DNA from: Mastigamoeba balamuthi
Lineage: Eukaryota > Evosea > Mastigamoebida > Mastigamoebidae
NCBI GenBank assembly: GCA_902651635.1
Contig: CACRSC010000011.1
Location: 639,393-703,392, forward strand
Direction: 5' to 3'
Length of the DNA: 64,000 nucleotides
Each line of letters starts with the position of its first letter. Position 1 is the first letter of the stretch. The notes beneath the pieces are model-generated. The model worked only from the letters and a program-made list of their open reading frames with translations, was not told the DNA's origin and ran no database searches. Of the stretch, positions 1-10,961 are shown in pieces. The position numbers and the translations under genes are program-made.

Positions 1-209
1 GCTATACTAAACCGTTATACTACTGAGGATTGCACATGTATTGAGATCCACAGCAGGTTAGCCAATCTGTGCCACACTTCATCTTGAAGTAGGCAGTCGT
101 TCCTCACATCCAGGCGCTACCAAGTCGAAGTACAGACTAGGCAACTCGCGAGTTGCATTATCGACAAAGCAAAAGCAATTGTTGATAAGCGATAGTGTGC
201 CCCCCCATT

Positions 210-3180
210 TTAAGGTTGATCGACCGAGTGCACAGCAGGCAGGCTCCTGCCAAGCACAGGCTCGGCCGCTGCCCCGCTGACCGCTGGCGGGACCGGGGTG
301 CGCCTATTGCGCAGCTCAAAGTCGACAGAGAGGTGAAACTCCTCGTCGGACAGAGGGGCCAGCATCGCGGCGATCTGCCGCATGGCAGGCGTCGAGCAGA
401 TCAGCGCTGCGGGCTCGTAGTACTTCTCGACCAGAGCCTGCGTGCTGGCAACGGCCATCAGCCACTGTGACAGCTTTCGCGCGTTGAGGGCCTCCACAAC
501 GAGCGCGCGGAACTTGGCGCTGGGGTCCGAGCCCCGCAGGCACGGCTCGCTGCGGACGCGGGCGATCGCGGCGATCAGGGCCTGCACCTCGAGGCTCGTC
601 ACGAGGCCGCTGCCGCCACGGGCAAAAGCGTCGAAGATGTCCCAGATGCTCGTGGCCCCGCCCAGAAGGCTCCCGAGCCCGAAGAGGCTCGAGGGGGCCC
701 TGCGCATCCCGTGCGCCAGGAGGCTGGCGAGCGCAGTGCACAGCGGGCCGCGGACAGCGACCGCAAGAGCGCGGCACTGGCGGTCATCCGCTGCCGCGCG
801 GCGCTCCTTCGAGCCCTGCGAGCCCGCAGCGCCCAGCGTGGCGAGAATGCCGCCGACCGCACGCCCGACGGCGGCCATCCGCGGGTCGCTGATGGGAATC
901 TCCGCGGTGCCGTCGCTTGAACGCAAGAGCTCGCGGCGAGGCGCAGGCCAGGGCTGCCCCTGGGGACTCGCTTGGCCCGCGCCCCCTGTGGTGGCAGCGG
1001 CAGCACGCTTCCTCTCGGGCGAGAACTGCTGGTGGATAGAAGCGAACTCGGGGACCTCAATCGCCTGGGCGCGCTCCCTCGCAGCTTTCGCGGACGATTT
1101 CGGCGAAACGGGAAGCGGCTCGGGCAGGGGCAGGGGCACGGGCGTCAGGGCCTCCTCGATCGAGGACGGGAGCAGCTCGCGGGTTGCAGCGATGGTGGCC
1201 TGGATCTGCGTGGGGACACTCGAGAAGAGCCCCGCGAGGGCCTTGAGCGGAGCCACCACGGCTCCGGTCAGTGCCACAGAGTCTGCGCGCTGGTCGCTGC
1301 TCCCTGCGCTCTGTCTGCCCACCGGGGGCTCGTCTGGGGATTTCTGGGTCTCTGGGGGAGGGACGAGCTCCCACTCGCCCTCTACTGGCTTGTAGCACAC
1401 GCGCACGTCGGGCGGCAGCACGAAGCGCACGTACTCCCTCTCCGCATTGCCGGCCTCGAGGAGCTTTATCCTGTCATGCAGCTCCGCGGCCCTCGCGTAG
1501 TCCTCGAGCGTGACGGCGTCCCGCTTCTCCCTCTCGAGCTGCTGGATCTTGTCTCTCAGACGCTTACCCGGGGCTGCAGACGGCGACGCGGGCGACAGCG
1601 ACGCCCACGAGGACGTCTCGCTGCTGTAGGCCACAGATACGCGGCCGGAGCCGTGGCCCAGGTGAACGCCCGCGAGGCCCTCGGGGACGTCGCGCATAGC
1701 AAGGAGCAGGCGCAGCTGCTCCGGCAGGTCGATGTCGACGAACCCGTCCTCGTCAAGCGGCAGCAGCGTCGGCACCCCCACAGGTGGCGGTGGGCTCCTG
1801 CCGCTGTCTTCTGCGAGCTGTTGCTGCTGCTGCTGGCTGGCGGCGTCGGGGGTCCCGCTGGCCTGCGGGGTGTACGAGACGCGGAGGACGGAGGTGCTCG
1901 GCTTCAAGTGCGGCGACGCGGGGGTCGCAGGCGGCGAGAAGGTCGCCGGGCGGAAGGGGTGCGAGCCCGCAAGCGGCGCGACGCCGTCGGGGGCCATCTC
2001 CGACGCCATGACGCTGAACTCTATCGCGTCCGTCGGGTACCGCGGCGACAGCTCGGGCGCCTGCGCGTGCCCCGCGCCCAGCACGCGCGACGCGTCGAGC
2101 AGCGTCTCGCCCAGCGACGAGCACGCCGACACCTCCGGCGGCACCTGCGGCTGCACCGGCGGGGCAGCGGGCAGCGGCAGCGGCTCGAGCGGCAGGAACG
2201 CCGCCGGCGACGCGCACGACTCGGCGTCGAGCTGCCGCAGCTGGTCCATGATGGCCGAGTCCGCGACGCCGCCGCCCAGCAGGTCCACGGGCGACGTCGG
2301 CGTCGGCGTCGGCACCGCCGGCGACTTGGCAGCGCCGATCGCGGGGCTCGTGCTGCTCGACGGCGGCGCGTTGGCAGAGCGCGTGGCCCCGATCGACACG
2401 GTGCCGCGCGCGCGGCCGGGCGTCGGCCTCGGGGCGGCCACGGAGGGCGCCGGGGGCATGCCCGCGGGGCGCGGGGGCAGCGAGGAGTCCGCGGACTCGC
2501 GCTTGTGGCGCGCGGCGATGTCGGAGGAGTCGCGGACGGCGCGCTCGCGGGACTGAGCGGCGGCCTCGAGCCAGCGGTCGCGGTCCCCGCGCGTGCGGGC
2601 GTACAGCTCGAACCTGCGCTCGCTGCTGCCCGACCCCTCGACGATCTCGATGCCCCACGCGCCGTCCGCCGCGGCTACTGCCGACCCCACGAGGCTGTCC
2701 AGTGCCTCGCCCGCTGCGGTGCACACAAGAGAGGGTGGGGGTACCAGAGAAATGAGAAAACGTACTAAAAAGAGCACTCGCGCTGCGCTGCTTCGAATCG
2801 CCCGAACTGGGCACACAGCGGCACGCACGCCGCAGGGGGAACACGGGGCGCGGTGCCGCAGAGCGTTCCCGCGGGCCAGCTGCCCGCGGCGCGAAATGGA
2901 AACGCAGAGAGGGAGACGGCGCACGCGGGGGGTCGATGGGGCTGAGCTTGGAGGACTGCAGCAGCACAAAGTTGACCGGCTCCTCGCCCGGGGCAGGGCG
3001 CCACGCCAGCACGTTGCCGCGCAGGTCGAAGAGGTAGGCGTGGCGCCGGGCCTCGCCGCCGCTGCGCCTGTCGGTCGCGCAGAGCTCGAGCTCGCCCTCG
3101 AGGTCGGGCGCCTTGGACGGGTCTTCGGCGGGCGTGGCGTCGACCATGGACGATTCTAGCAGCTCCCTGGACGCGTCCAT
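210..3180 (-). CDS. PH domain + UVR-like motif + C-terminal RUN domain protein
   Basis: Two exons, 3180-2925 and 2713-210, joined across a 211-nt GT-AG intron in phase 1, give a 919-residue protein. Residues about 9-125 read as a pleckstrin-homology domain split by the intron, starting LEGELELCATDRR and ending ELYARTRGDRDRWLEAA. The middle is low-complexity Ser/Pro/Ala linker. A short helical stretch near 468-500 (DYARAAELHDRIKLLE) resembles a UVR motif. Residues about 720-890 match a RUN domain: LCTALASLLAHG, then ALNARKLSQWL, then EKYYEPAAL and a closing FHLSVDFEL. RUN domains bind small GTPases of the Rab/Rap/Arl type and PH domains bind phosphoinositides, so a membrane-traffic or GTPase-effector adaptor is the likely role (inference). 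I know of no standard family with exactly this order. The start is the first ATG of the open frame before the PH domain. Confidence 0.75.
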
Positions 3181-3868
3181 TCACCCGTGGCTGTGGAGGA
3201 GCTCGACACGGGTGCCCTCCTCCTGAGCTGTGCGGGAATAGAAACAAATATCTCTCTGAGAATCAATAATGATTGATTTCTTGCAAATCGAACCGGACGG
3301 ACGCGCCCCTTCGTCTGTACACCCAGACCACATAATTGGATAGGGAAATGCGCGAAGCTGGAATCCTATAGATTCGCAAGAAGAAGAGGACCAGGACATG
3401 AGCCGGTCTTTCTGTCGTGACACGCTCGGAAAAGGGATTCGGAACAAACAATAGTAATGATCGCGTGTGCAAACTCCAGCTGCAAAGCTCGTTCCCGGGC
3501 TGTTCCTGCATTGTGCAACAGATGTCAATCGCGCTCTGGAGTGAGACTGTGGACTGTACTTCCCCCCTGTGCGTCCAGCAGCTGCCCATACTCCAGCGGC
3601 AGGCGCGGCTAACAAGTTTAGCACCAGCACTGTTTGCAACAGCACAGCAGTAAGGAGCAGCCAGGTATTGGAGCTGGGGCTGGGAGCATCGGGGAATAAG
3701 GAGTGGGGTGCACCCGTCAGCTTTTCTGTGCACTTGGGTGAACACCCGTGCGCGCTTGTGGATTGCCAGGGTCTCAGCACAGATGTATTTCTGTTCTGTG
3801 GGTCTATGCAAAAGTAAGGTCTTGGGTGGGTGGTCTTATCACATCAACAGGCAGGGGTGTCCGGCGCG
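3181..3868. other. intergenic region, no supported gene
   Basis: About 690 bases between the PH-RUN gene start and the end of the next gene. Open frames here lack homology and codon bias. Near 3246-3276, about 70-95 bases upstream of the PH-RUN start, lies an AT-rich patch with AAATATCTCT, CTGAGAATC and a small palindrome (AATCAAT-aatg-ATTGATT), a plausible promoter region. Confidence 0.5.
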
Positions 3869-4457
3869 TCAGATGCGGACAAAGTGGTTGCCCTGCAGAG
3901 TGATCGAGTCGCGCGACTGCTGCGCAAAGGAGATGGGGTGCTTGCAGACCTCGAGCGCGTCGTCCGAGAACCCGCTCACGTATCCGCGGACGCGCGTGAG
4001 CAGCCTCTGCTCCTTCCTATCGTTCCTCGGCTTGTCTGCTCGCCCGGGCCCCCGCAGGTGAGCGCACGCTCGCCCTGAGGAACTTCACTGCCGTGTGCGG
4101 GTGCAGGAGAGCCAAAGTGGATACGCGAAAAACAAGGAGGAAAAACCTCGGAACACCCAACGCACAGATTTCCTGCTCGAAGGAGCCGTCGGGCATGAAC
4201 GAGACCACGACCACGCGCTTGTCGAACCTGCACGCCCACGTGCCGACCAGCTGCAGGCCGAGGGGGGGAGCAGGAGAAAAAGAAGGGGAAGGAGGGGGGA
4301 AAAGGAAAAGGGGGCGCAGAAGGCCGGATTAGGACAGAGTCGCAGCGGCACGCATCACCGGCACACACACAAGACGGCGGTGTATTTTGCGCACGTCGAA
4401 GTGGGAGAGCGGCACAGCCCCGGGGGCACTATCGGCCGCGCTGTAGGCAGCGCCCAT
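3869..4457 (-). CDS. small predicted N-myristoylated protein of unknown function
   Basis: Four exons close in phase: 4457-4371, 4250-4166, 4087-4068 (a 20-nt microexon) and 4006-3869, giving 109 residues. The protein starts MGAAYS, which fits the N-myristoylation pattern MGxxxS/T. The body reads LLVGTWACRFDKRVVVV, SFMPDGSFEQEIL, and ends with GYVSGFSDDALEVCKHPISF and a terminal QGNHFVRI. A GTW start followed by alternating hydrophobic stretches is lipocalin-like in flavour, but I do not recognise the family. The chosen start gives the myristoylation signal; the frame is open further upstream, so a longer N-terminus is possible. The microexon is the weakest part of the model. Confidence 0.5.
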
Positions 4458-4796
4458 GATGGCGGACGGCACGGGCGGGTATCCTCTCCACCTCGGCGGC
4501 TCGGGGGCGGCGCTGTGCTGGGGGGCACTGGCGGCGAAGAGCGGAGACTGCGGCTGGCTTGAATTGCGAAAATACTGACGCGGCGGCAGAAAGATCGCGA
4601 GATTCTGCTGCGGGAAAGGAATGGAAACGCCCTCTCGTGCGCGAAGCGTCGCTGCGAGCAGTGGTCGATCCCCGATAAAATGTAGGGTGTGCATACAGAA
4701 CTGAACTCCGAATGCTGAAAGTAAAATAGCAATCCATCCATTTTGCACAACAGACAGCGAGCGACTCTGAGATGTGCACGGAGGTCGGGGGGTATG
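4458..4796. other. intergenic region between small gene and adenylate kinase
   Basis: About 340 bases. On the minus strand the frame of the 109-residue gene stays open up to 4748 and encodes a hydrophobic stretch (WIAILLSAFGVQF). It could be a longer N-terminus, but it lacks the GC-rich third positions of neighbouring genes and is more likely the 5' region. Confidence 0.4.
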
Positions 4797-5626
4797 CTAT
4801 TGGCTCTTTCGCGAGCTCTGCTGGAGGTAAGCCTTGATGGTCTTGTAGGTGCCCTCTGGCGTGCTCGCGCCAGGCACGGTGAGCACGCCGCTCCTGAGGC
4901 TCTGCAGCTTCGACACGTGCGGCAGCCACTGGCCGAGGTGCTCGTGGTAGAACCTGAGCCTGTCGCGCAGCTTCTCCTCCGAGTCGTCGCTCCTGCGGAC
5001 GACCCTGTGCTCGACCTCCTTGGGCGGCGGGTTGAACTCGGCGTGGTAGCTCTCCCCCGTCACGGGGTCGACCAGCCTGCCCAGCACGCGCCTCACCGCG
5101 ACGTCGTCGTCGACGCTCAGCACCACGACGTGCGTGGGCTCGTGGCCCAGCCCGGACAGGGCCACCGCCTGCGCCAGCGTCCTCGGGAAGCCGTCGAGTA
5201 TCCACCCGCGGCCCTCCTGCCGCAGCCGGGACAGCCGAGCGGCGACCGCGCCCACCACGAGCTCGTCGGGAACCAGAGCGCCCCTGTCGACGTACTCCCG
5301 CGCCCTGAGGCCCAGCGCGGACCCAGACGCCATCTGGGGGGAAGGGGGGGATGCTGTCACTGCCGCGGGCGGGCGGCGTGGGGGGGGTGCTGTGCGCGCA
5401 CCTCGGAGCGGAGGATGTCGCCGGTGGAGAGGTGGTCGAGGCCGAAGTCCGACTTGATGAGCTGCGCCTGCGTGCCCTTGCCCGAGGCGGGGCCCCCCGC
5501 AAGGATCAGGCGGATCGGGGCCGCCTGCAGCGCTGGCGAGGCGGCGAGGTGGGGCCACCACCCACGGTACGCCGCGTATGCGGAGAGCGCGGCGACAGCG
5601 ACCGAGACGAGCAACAGGTAACGCAT
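4797..5626 (-). CDS. adenylate kinase with N-terminal membrane anchor
   Basis: Two exons, 5626-5402 and 5333-4797, make 253 residues. Adenylate kinase interconverts 2 ADP with ATP and AMP. The P-loop GGPASGKGT lies at residues 44-52, followed by the AMP-binding segment [10 protein letters not shown] (end of exon 1), [12 protein letters not shown], and a lid beginning [11 protein letters not shown]. The lid lacks the four-Cys zinc site of some bacterial enzymes. Ahead of the P-loop is a hydrophobic N-terminus ([20 protein letters not shown]), predicted as a signal anchor or single transmembrane helix and unusual for cytosolic adenylate kinases. A mitochondrial-type targeting role is possible, but the segment has few basic residues. 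The start is the ATG at 5626; in-frame GTG further upstream is not used. It is divergent from the Pmp3-like gene. Confidence 0.88.
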
Positions 5627-5690
5627 CAGGGACACGTTGGCACTGAGGAGAAAAATATCTCTGCGGTGAGAGAATCTGCTCTATTTGGGG
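5627..5690. promoter_or_regulatory. 64-bp bidirectional intergenic region
   Basis: The adenylate kinase (minus) and the Pmp3-like gene (plus) start only 64 bases apart, so transcription signals for both must overlap here. The spacer contains AAATATCTCT followed by GAGAGAATC, similar to the patch upstream of the PH-RUN gene. Confidence 0.5.
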
Positions 5691-6028
5691 ATGACCCACA
5701 GGCCGAGCTGCGCAACCACTGTTGGGCTGCTGGCACTGGCAGTGATCGCTCCCCCTGCCGCGGTGTTCCTGCGCACGCACAAGAGCAGTAGTGTGTCGGT
5801 GTTCTATCATAACGCGGCTGCCATCGTCCTGACCATTCTCCTGTGGCTTCCGGGTAGGTTTGTGGTGAACCAGCTTTCCACTTACTTTTCGGATAGGGGT
5901 GATCTACGCATGGTACGTCGTGCTCACTTTTCACCGAGAGCCAGCCTCCACGTGCCACTGATCAACCAATGCAGTCTCTTATTTCGCAGGCGCCGAAGGT
6001 GCGTCCTTGTGTTGCCGAGTGATTGATT
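5691..6028 (+). CDS. Pmp3/UPF0057-like small membrane proteolipid
   Basis: Three exons, 5691-5853, 5897-5912 (16 nt) and 5992-6028, close in phase to 71 residues. The first helix reads LAVIAPPAAVFLRT and the second LTILLWLPGVIYA, matching the Pmp3 pattern (IPPLAVFL ... LGWIPGVIHA). Removing a 43-nt intron is what creates LPGVIYA; the unspliced frame reads LPGRFVV, so the family match itself supports the splice. Pmp3-like proteins are tiny two-helix membrane proteins that affect membrane potential and salt tolerance. The C-terminus (WRRRCVLVLPSD) is longer and more basic than usual. It converges on Rap1, with stop codons 37 bases apart. Confidence 0.7.
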
Positions 6029-6065
6029 GACTGTGCAGAAGTCAACTGAAACTGCGGGGGCTCGT

Positions 6066-6680
6066 TTACAGAACAGAGCAGTGACGGTGAGCCTTCTTGC
6101 GGTCCGTGGCCTTCTGCTGCTTCGTGCTGGCGACGACTCTGCGAGCGACCTCGAGGAAGATGTTCTGCACGTTGGAGTTGGTCTTGGCCGACGTCTCGAA
6201 GAACAGAGCACCCCCGAACACGCGGGCGAGCTCTCGCCCTTGCTCGGTTGTGATGACGCGCTGGTCCTCGAGATCACACTTATTCCCGACCACGACGACC
6301 GGGACGCTGGATGACTCCTTGACACGCAGGATCTGCTCGTACATGTCCTGCAGCTCCGTGAACGTATTGCGCGCCGCGATGCTGTAGACCAGGACGAACC
6401 CCTCGCCATTCCTCATGTACAGGTCGCGCATTGCCAGGAACTGGTCTGTTCCGGCCGTGTCGACTATCTCCAGGATGTAGTTCGCCCCGTCAAGCTCAAC
6501 CTGCTTCCTGTATGAATCCTCGATTGTGGGGTCCTGTCGTCCGCCCGCGTTAGCGGCTGGCGACCCGGAGCAGGGAGGGCGCACATAGAGAGGGTGGAAG
6601 AAGTTCTGGACAAATTGGATGGTCAGGCACGACTTGCCCACGCCCCCGGCGCCAAGAACGACGAGCTTAATGGAGGACAT
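6066..6680 (-). CDS. Rap1-type Ras superfamily small GTPase
   Basis: Exons 6680-6585 and 6533-6066 encode 187 residues. The P-loop is GAGGVGKS, the effector loop is [12 protein letters not shown] (formed only after splicing), G3 is DTAGTDQF, G4 is NKCDLED and G5 is ETSAK. Thr replaces the Gln-61 of Ras (DTAGQ), the hallmark of Rap proteins. The tail is basic and ends CSVL; Leu at the last position predicts geranylgeranylation. Rap1 controls adhesion, cytoskeleton and polarity in amoebozoans and animals. Length is normal for the family. Confidence 0.92.
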   Translation of the reverse strand: MSSIKLVVLGAGGVGKSCLTIQFVQNFFHPLYVRPPCSGSPAANAGGRQDPTIEDSYRKQVELDGANYILEIVDTAGTDQFLAMRDLYMRNGEGFVLVYSIAARNTFTELQDMYEQILRVKESSSVPVVVVGNKCDLEDQRVITTEQGRELARVFGGALFFETSAKTNSNVQNIFLEVARRVVASTKQQKATDRKKAHRHCSVL

Positions 6681-6924
6681 GTTGAGAGGAAACGCTATTA
6701 TGAGTGATCCCGTAGAAGCTCGTTCAGCTGATTTATACTCTGGTGCGTGTTTCGTGAACGACTGTGATTCAGTGAAAAGGGCAAACAACGCAGTTTCACA
6801 GAAAACCTGCGGAATCTGCCTATCGGTACGCAGAGCTAAATCTGGCCGCGGCAGGAAGTAAACCGCTCCTGCGGTGCAACTTGTTTGCTTACCAGGAGGA
6901 CACAGGACAAAAACAGAGGGACCC

Positions 6925-9900
6925 TCACTCCGACGACGTTGCATTCGGGTTCTTCCTCAGAATGACGAACCCCTCGAGGTAAGGCGACAGCGGGATGTCT
7001 GTGACAATCGAGTCAGGAAACTGAGGAACGGGCAGGGGCACTTACACTCGTCGGTGGCGAGCTCCGCACGCTCTCCGTAGGCCAGCAGGACGGGGGTGGT
7101 GTGAGTCTGGAAGCCAGTGATGGCCTTGGGCCTGCCAGCCTGACCCGCGACGTCGACAGCCAGGCCGACACGCACAGGCGTCTTGATGAGCTCCAGGTTC
7201 TCGTCCAGCGTCATGAGCATCCTCGGGTACATGCTGACGGCAATGCTGTACAGCAGATAGTGCGACTTCCCCAGGATCACTGAGCACGGCGAGAGTGAGG
7301 CGCAGAAGTGTGCAACAACGGGAACTCCGCACTGTTCTTGATGTCGAGAGCGGCATGAAGCGCGACGAGCAGACCAGCCATGGCGTGGTTGCTCATGACG
7401 TTCCTGTCCGAGTGGAACGGCGCGAGGGTCATGGTGCCCTTGCCGAGGTGCAGCAGGCCCTGCGAGAGCCGCACCACGAAGAGCATCTCGGGGTTCTTGT
7501 AGTAGTACGACGCGAGCTGTGCGAGAAGCCCGGCAACACGCGAGTTGTTCGTGCCGGCGCTGATGAACCCCAGCGCCAGGATGGCGTTGAGCGCGACCTC
7601 TGCGTCCCCATCGTGGGACATCTTGCTCAGCGTGTCCATGACGGGAATCCTCGGGTGCGAGACGCTCAGCAGCGCGAGGCCCAGAGGCACGGCGCGCCTC
7701 ACCTCAGGGTCTCCGTACTGCATCAGGTGGTCGAACATGCGCGCGACCATCTCGTCGCCGACCTCCTCTCCCAGAGCGATCAGCGCAATGCCCAGAACGG
7801 CAATGCCCTTGGGCGACGGCCCGCTCGGGGCCGCTGCAGCTGCGGCGGAAGCTGCCGCAGCGTCACCGGCAGCGGGGGCTGCACCTGCAGGAGCGGCGGC
7901 AGCGCCGGCCGCGGGGGCAGGGGCCGCAGCGCCATCGGCAGCCTTGGAAGCAGCGGCAGAAGGGTCCTCGGCGTGCTCACCGCACGTCTGGAGAAGCTCC
8001 TGGACCTTGAGGACGTTGCCGGTGCTCGCGTACGCGCAGGTCTGGAGGCTCAGCAGAGCGTACTTGCCAGCGTTACCGGGAAGCGTCTTGGCGGTCTCGA
8101 TAGTGGGCTCCGCCTCGTCGCCGCGGCCGAGGAACAGCAGGCCGAGCGCCAGGCCGACAAAGCGGATGTACGACGAGTTGAGCGCAACCTGCGGGGCCTC
8201 CATGATGCCGAGGACGAGCGCAGTGGCGATGTCGCCGCTGGCCGAGCCCGCGCCGACGAAGATGAGGCCGAGGGCGAGCGCCGCCATCGACTGGACCTCG
8301 ATGCCGTTGTCGTTGTTCTCGAGGATAGGCAGCAGCATTTCCTTGATCTCCTCGCGGCCGGCGCCGGCGTAGGCAAAGCCCAGCGCGAGGATGGCGCCGA
8401 TCCTGACGGGCGTCTCCTTCGACTCGAGGTGCTCGCAGACGAGCGCGAAGACGGGGTCGATGTCGCTGCGCACGGTGCAGCCGACGAGGCCGACACCCAG
8501 CAGGCCGCCGGCCTTGATGAACGGCTCGGTGCTGTTGAGGTACTTGTCGATGAGCGAGAGCGACTCGACCTCCCACATCGTCACGAGGCCCAGCGACGCC
8601 GCCGCCGACATCATGCCCTGGTCCTTGTTCTTGAACACCCACTTGCTGCCCTCGGGCGTCATGTACTTGTCGCGCCCCGACGCCGCGTTGGCAAACGCGT
8701 TGACAAACGTCGACGCGAGGTTCTGCCTGGCGCTGTCGATCGTGCCGGCCGCCGCCTGGCTGTCGGGCCCCGCGCCCGTGCGGTAGATGTCCTCGGGGTC
8801 GCGCGCCTCGGTGATGCCGAGGTCCTGCGCGAGCGTCCCGAACATCTGCGAGAGCTTCGCGTTGCTCGCCAGCGCCGCGAGCTCCTCTGCCTGCTCGGGC
8901 TCGTCGGGCAGCGCCTCCGAGATGAGCCGCTCGGCGTTGGGGATGCCCGCGCGCGCGATGATAAACGCCATCTGCTTGCGCACGGCAGCGTCCTTGCACT
9001 CGCGCAGCAGCGCCGCGACGGCCTCGTGGTCGCGCAGGCGCAGCTGCCAGACGAGGGCCGCGGGGAAGCGGCCCGCGCGGCGGTAGATCTCCGCGGCCAC
9101 GCGGCGCATCGCGCGGTCGTCGGGGTCCGGGACGAGCTGCGCGCACGTCGTCAGGTACAGCGCGACCCTCTCGTACTTGGCCGGCGTCGCGTAGTCGACG
9201 TACTGCAGCAGCTTGTCCAGCTGCCCGATCTACTCGGCGGGCCCGGCGGGGAGTGTTGAGCGCAACTTGTGCAGATGTGAGGAGAGGGAATGAGGAGGCG
9301 GGGGGCACCTCCATGAGGAGGTCGCAGGCGTCGGGCTCGCAGTTGTGGTGCATGTCGAAGGGGAGGATGCAGTCGACGAGGGGCTCGAGGTCGGTGGTGG
9401 GCAGCGACTCGCTGACGCGGTGGTTCCACTCGTCGGCGACCTCGCCGGCGATGTTGCGCACAAAGTCGTGGCCCCAGCTCTCCAGGTCGCGCACGTCGCC
9501 CTGCAGCTTGAACGCCAGGCTCTCCCTCTTGCCCTCCTCCTCCGCCGTCATCGCCAGCATCGCCAGCAGGTCCGCGAGAATGGTCTGTGCGCCCGACAGC
9601 CCGGCAGGTGTCAACGACGAGTGAAGAGGAGGGAAGGGGTTGGGGGGGACCTTGTTGGGGCCAGAGGGGATCTTGCTGAAGAACTGGCACAGAGGCACGT
9701 AGTGAGGGCGCAGGAACTTGAGCGGCTTGGGCACGCTCGTCATGCTCGACGTCCCCGTCTTGATCTCCGTCCTGAGAGCGCGAGCCGAGCGGGGGGTCAG
9801 CGAAGGGGCAGCGTTTGTATGGCGCCCCTCGAGCGGCGCGAGCAAACGAAGATATCGCCAAACACAAATCGCAATCTCGCGAACCGGATCCAATTGAGGG

Positions 9901-10188
9901 CGGTGAGCTGGACGCCGGCGTCGCCCTCGAGCACCCTAGACGCAGCGAGGTTGATCTCCTCCTTGATCCTGAGGTCCTCGGGGGACTGGGGAGGCGGAGC
10001 GCCGTTTGTGAGCGGCGTCGTCAACGCGCCCGCGTTTTCGCGGGGGTGTATTTTGAAATGAATCGTACGAGCTCGGGCTCCTCCGCCTCTCCGGGCTTGC
10101 CCTTGCCCTTCTTCTTGGTGGGCTTCTTCTGCGCGTCAGTGGCCTGCGCGGCCTTGGCTGGCGCCTCGTTCTTCTTGTCCTCCGGCAT
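6925..10188 (-). CDS. RPN1: 26S proteasome non-ATPase regulatory subunit RPN1/PSMD2
   Basis: Seven exons (10188-10069, 9985-9885, 9771-9651, 9584-9309, 9229-7333, 7279-7046, 6998-6925) close in phase to 940 residues. RPN1 is the scaffold in the base of the 19S regulatory particle that binds ubiquitin-like shuttle factors and Ubp6. Clear signatures are [49 protein letters not shown], the PC-repeat toroid ([19 protein letters not shown]), [20 protein letters not shown] and the C-terminal [12 protein letters not shown]. The N-terminus is Lys/Ala/Glu-rich, as in other species. An Ala/Pro-rich insert of about 50 residues replaces the charged linker before the second PC-repeat block. Introns are 47-113 nt. 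Confidence 0.95.
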
Positions 10189-10325
10189 TCGTTTGTTTGC
10201 TTAAGTTTAGGCCCCGGACCCAAAACAACAAAACGCCCCGTGTTGAGATGGAAAGATCGAGAGGATATTGTGGAGAAGATTCATTCCCTCAAGATATACT
10301 TGTTTGGCCAACTCCCGCCCGCGCA
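10189..10325. promoter_or_regulatory. 137-bp bidirectional promoter region
   Basis: The only space between the divergent starts of RPN1 and the PrdX-type gene. It carries an AT-rich patch, GAGGATATTGTGGAGAAGATTC and AAGATATACT, resembling patches upstream of other genes in the window. Confidence 0.5.
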
Positions 10326-10878
10326 ATGGACCCGGACGTGGCGCTGAGGACGCTGAAGGAGAAGCTCGAGTCTCTGGGGATCGAGGCCAAGACGTGGTCT
10401 CACCCGGCCATCGTGACCGTCACCGAGCACGCGGCGTACCTGCCGCCAGAGGGCGGCCGCGTCAAGAACCTCTTCCTCAAGTCAAAGCGGACCGACAAGC
10501 TCTTCCTGGTCGCCGCGCTGGTGGACACGGACGTAGACCTCAAGACCCTGCAGAAGAAGTTCCAGCTCGGCCCCAAGGACATACTCAGATTCGCGAGCGA
10601 GGATCTCCTCATCGTATGAAATCCCGATCTGATGTCACTGGAAGATTTTCGTGACGTCGTGCTTCTAGAAACACCTCGGTGTGAGGGAAGGGGCTGTGAC
10701 GCCGTTCGCGATCATGAACGACGTTGACAAGTGCGTCGAGCTTCTCATCGATAAGAGGATAACCGAGTGCTCGGAGGTCCACTTGCACCCGCTCAGGAAT
10801 GACGCCACGACGACCATACGTGTCACCGATCTGATGAAGTTCTTCGAGAGCCTGGGGCGTACCCCGATATTGTTCTAG
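10326..10878 (+). CDS. PrdX/YbaK-type aminoacyl-tRNA editing-domain protein (PRORSD1-like)
   Basis: Exons 10326-10613 and 10669-10878, with a 55-nt phase-0 intron, give 165 residues, close to the 169 of the human PRORSD1 protein. Family signatures are KTWSHPAIVTVTEHA, then VKNLFLKSKRTDKLFLV, KDILRFASEDLL, the post-intron GAVTPFAIMND and the C-terminal VHLHPLRNDATT. These stand-alone domains belong to the YbaK/ProX superfamily, which hydrolyses mischarged tRNAs such as Ala-tRNA(Pro). The conserved VKNLFLK segment carries the substrate-binding Lys/Asn. Read without the intron, the frame would stop right after LLIV and lack the C-terminal half. Confidence 0.85.
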
Positions 10879-10961
10879 AAAACAAGGTCCGATTCCTTTG
10901 CATAAATCGGGAGCAAGTTGCCTGCGTTGAGTCATTGTCTAATTTTCTGTTTGACAACCAA

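Noticed and set aside
3181-3780. 199-residue minus-strand frame with a hydrophobic stretch
   Set aside because: One possible membrane helix only; codon use is random and overlapping frames are equally open.
6066-6680. Ras rather than Rap identity
   Set aside because: G3 reads DTAGT, not DTAGQ, and the CAAX ends in Leu, both typical of Rap.
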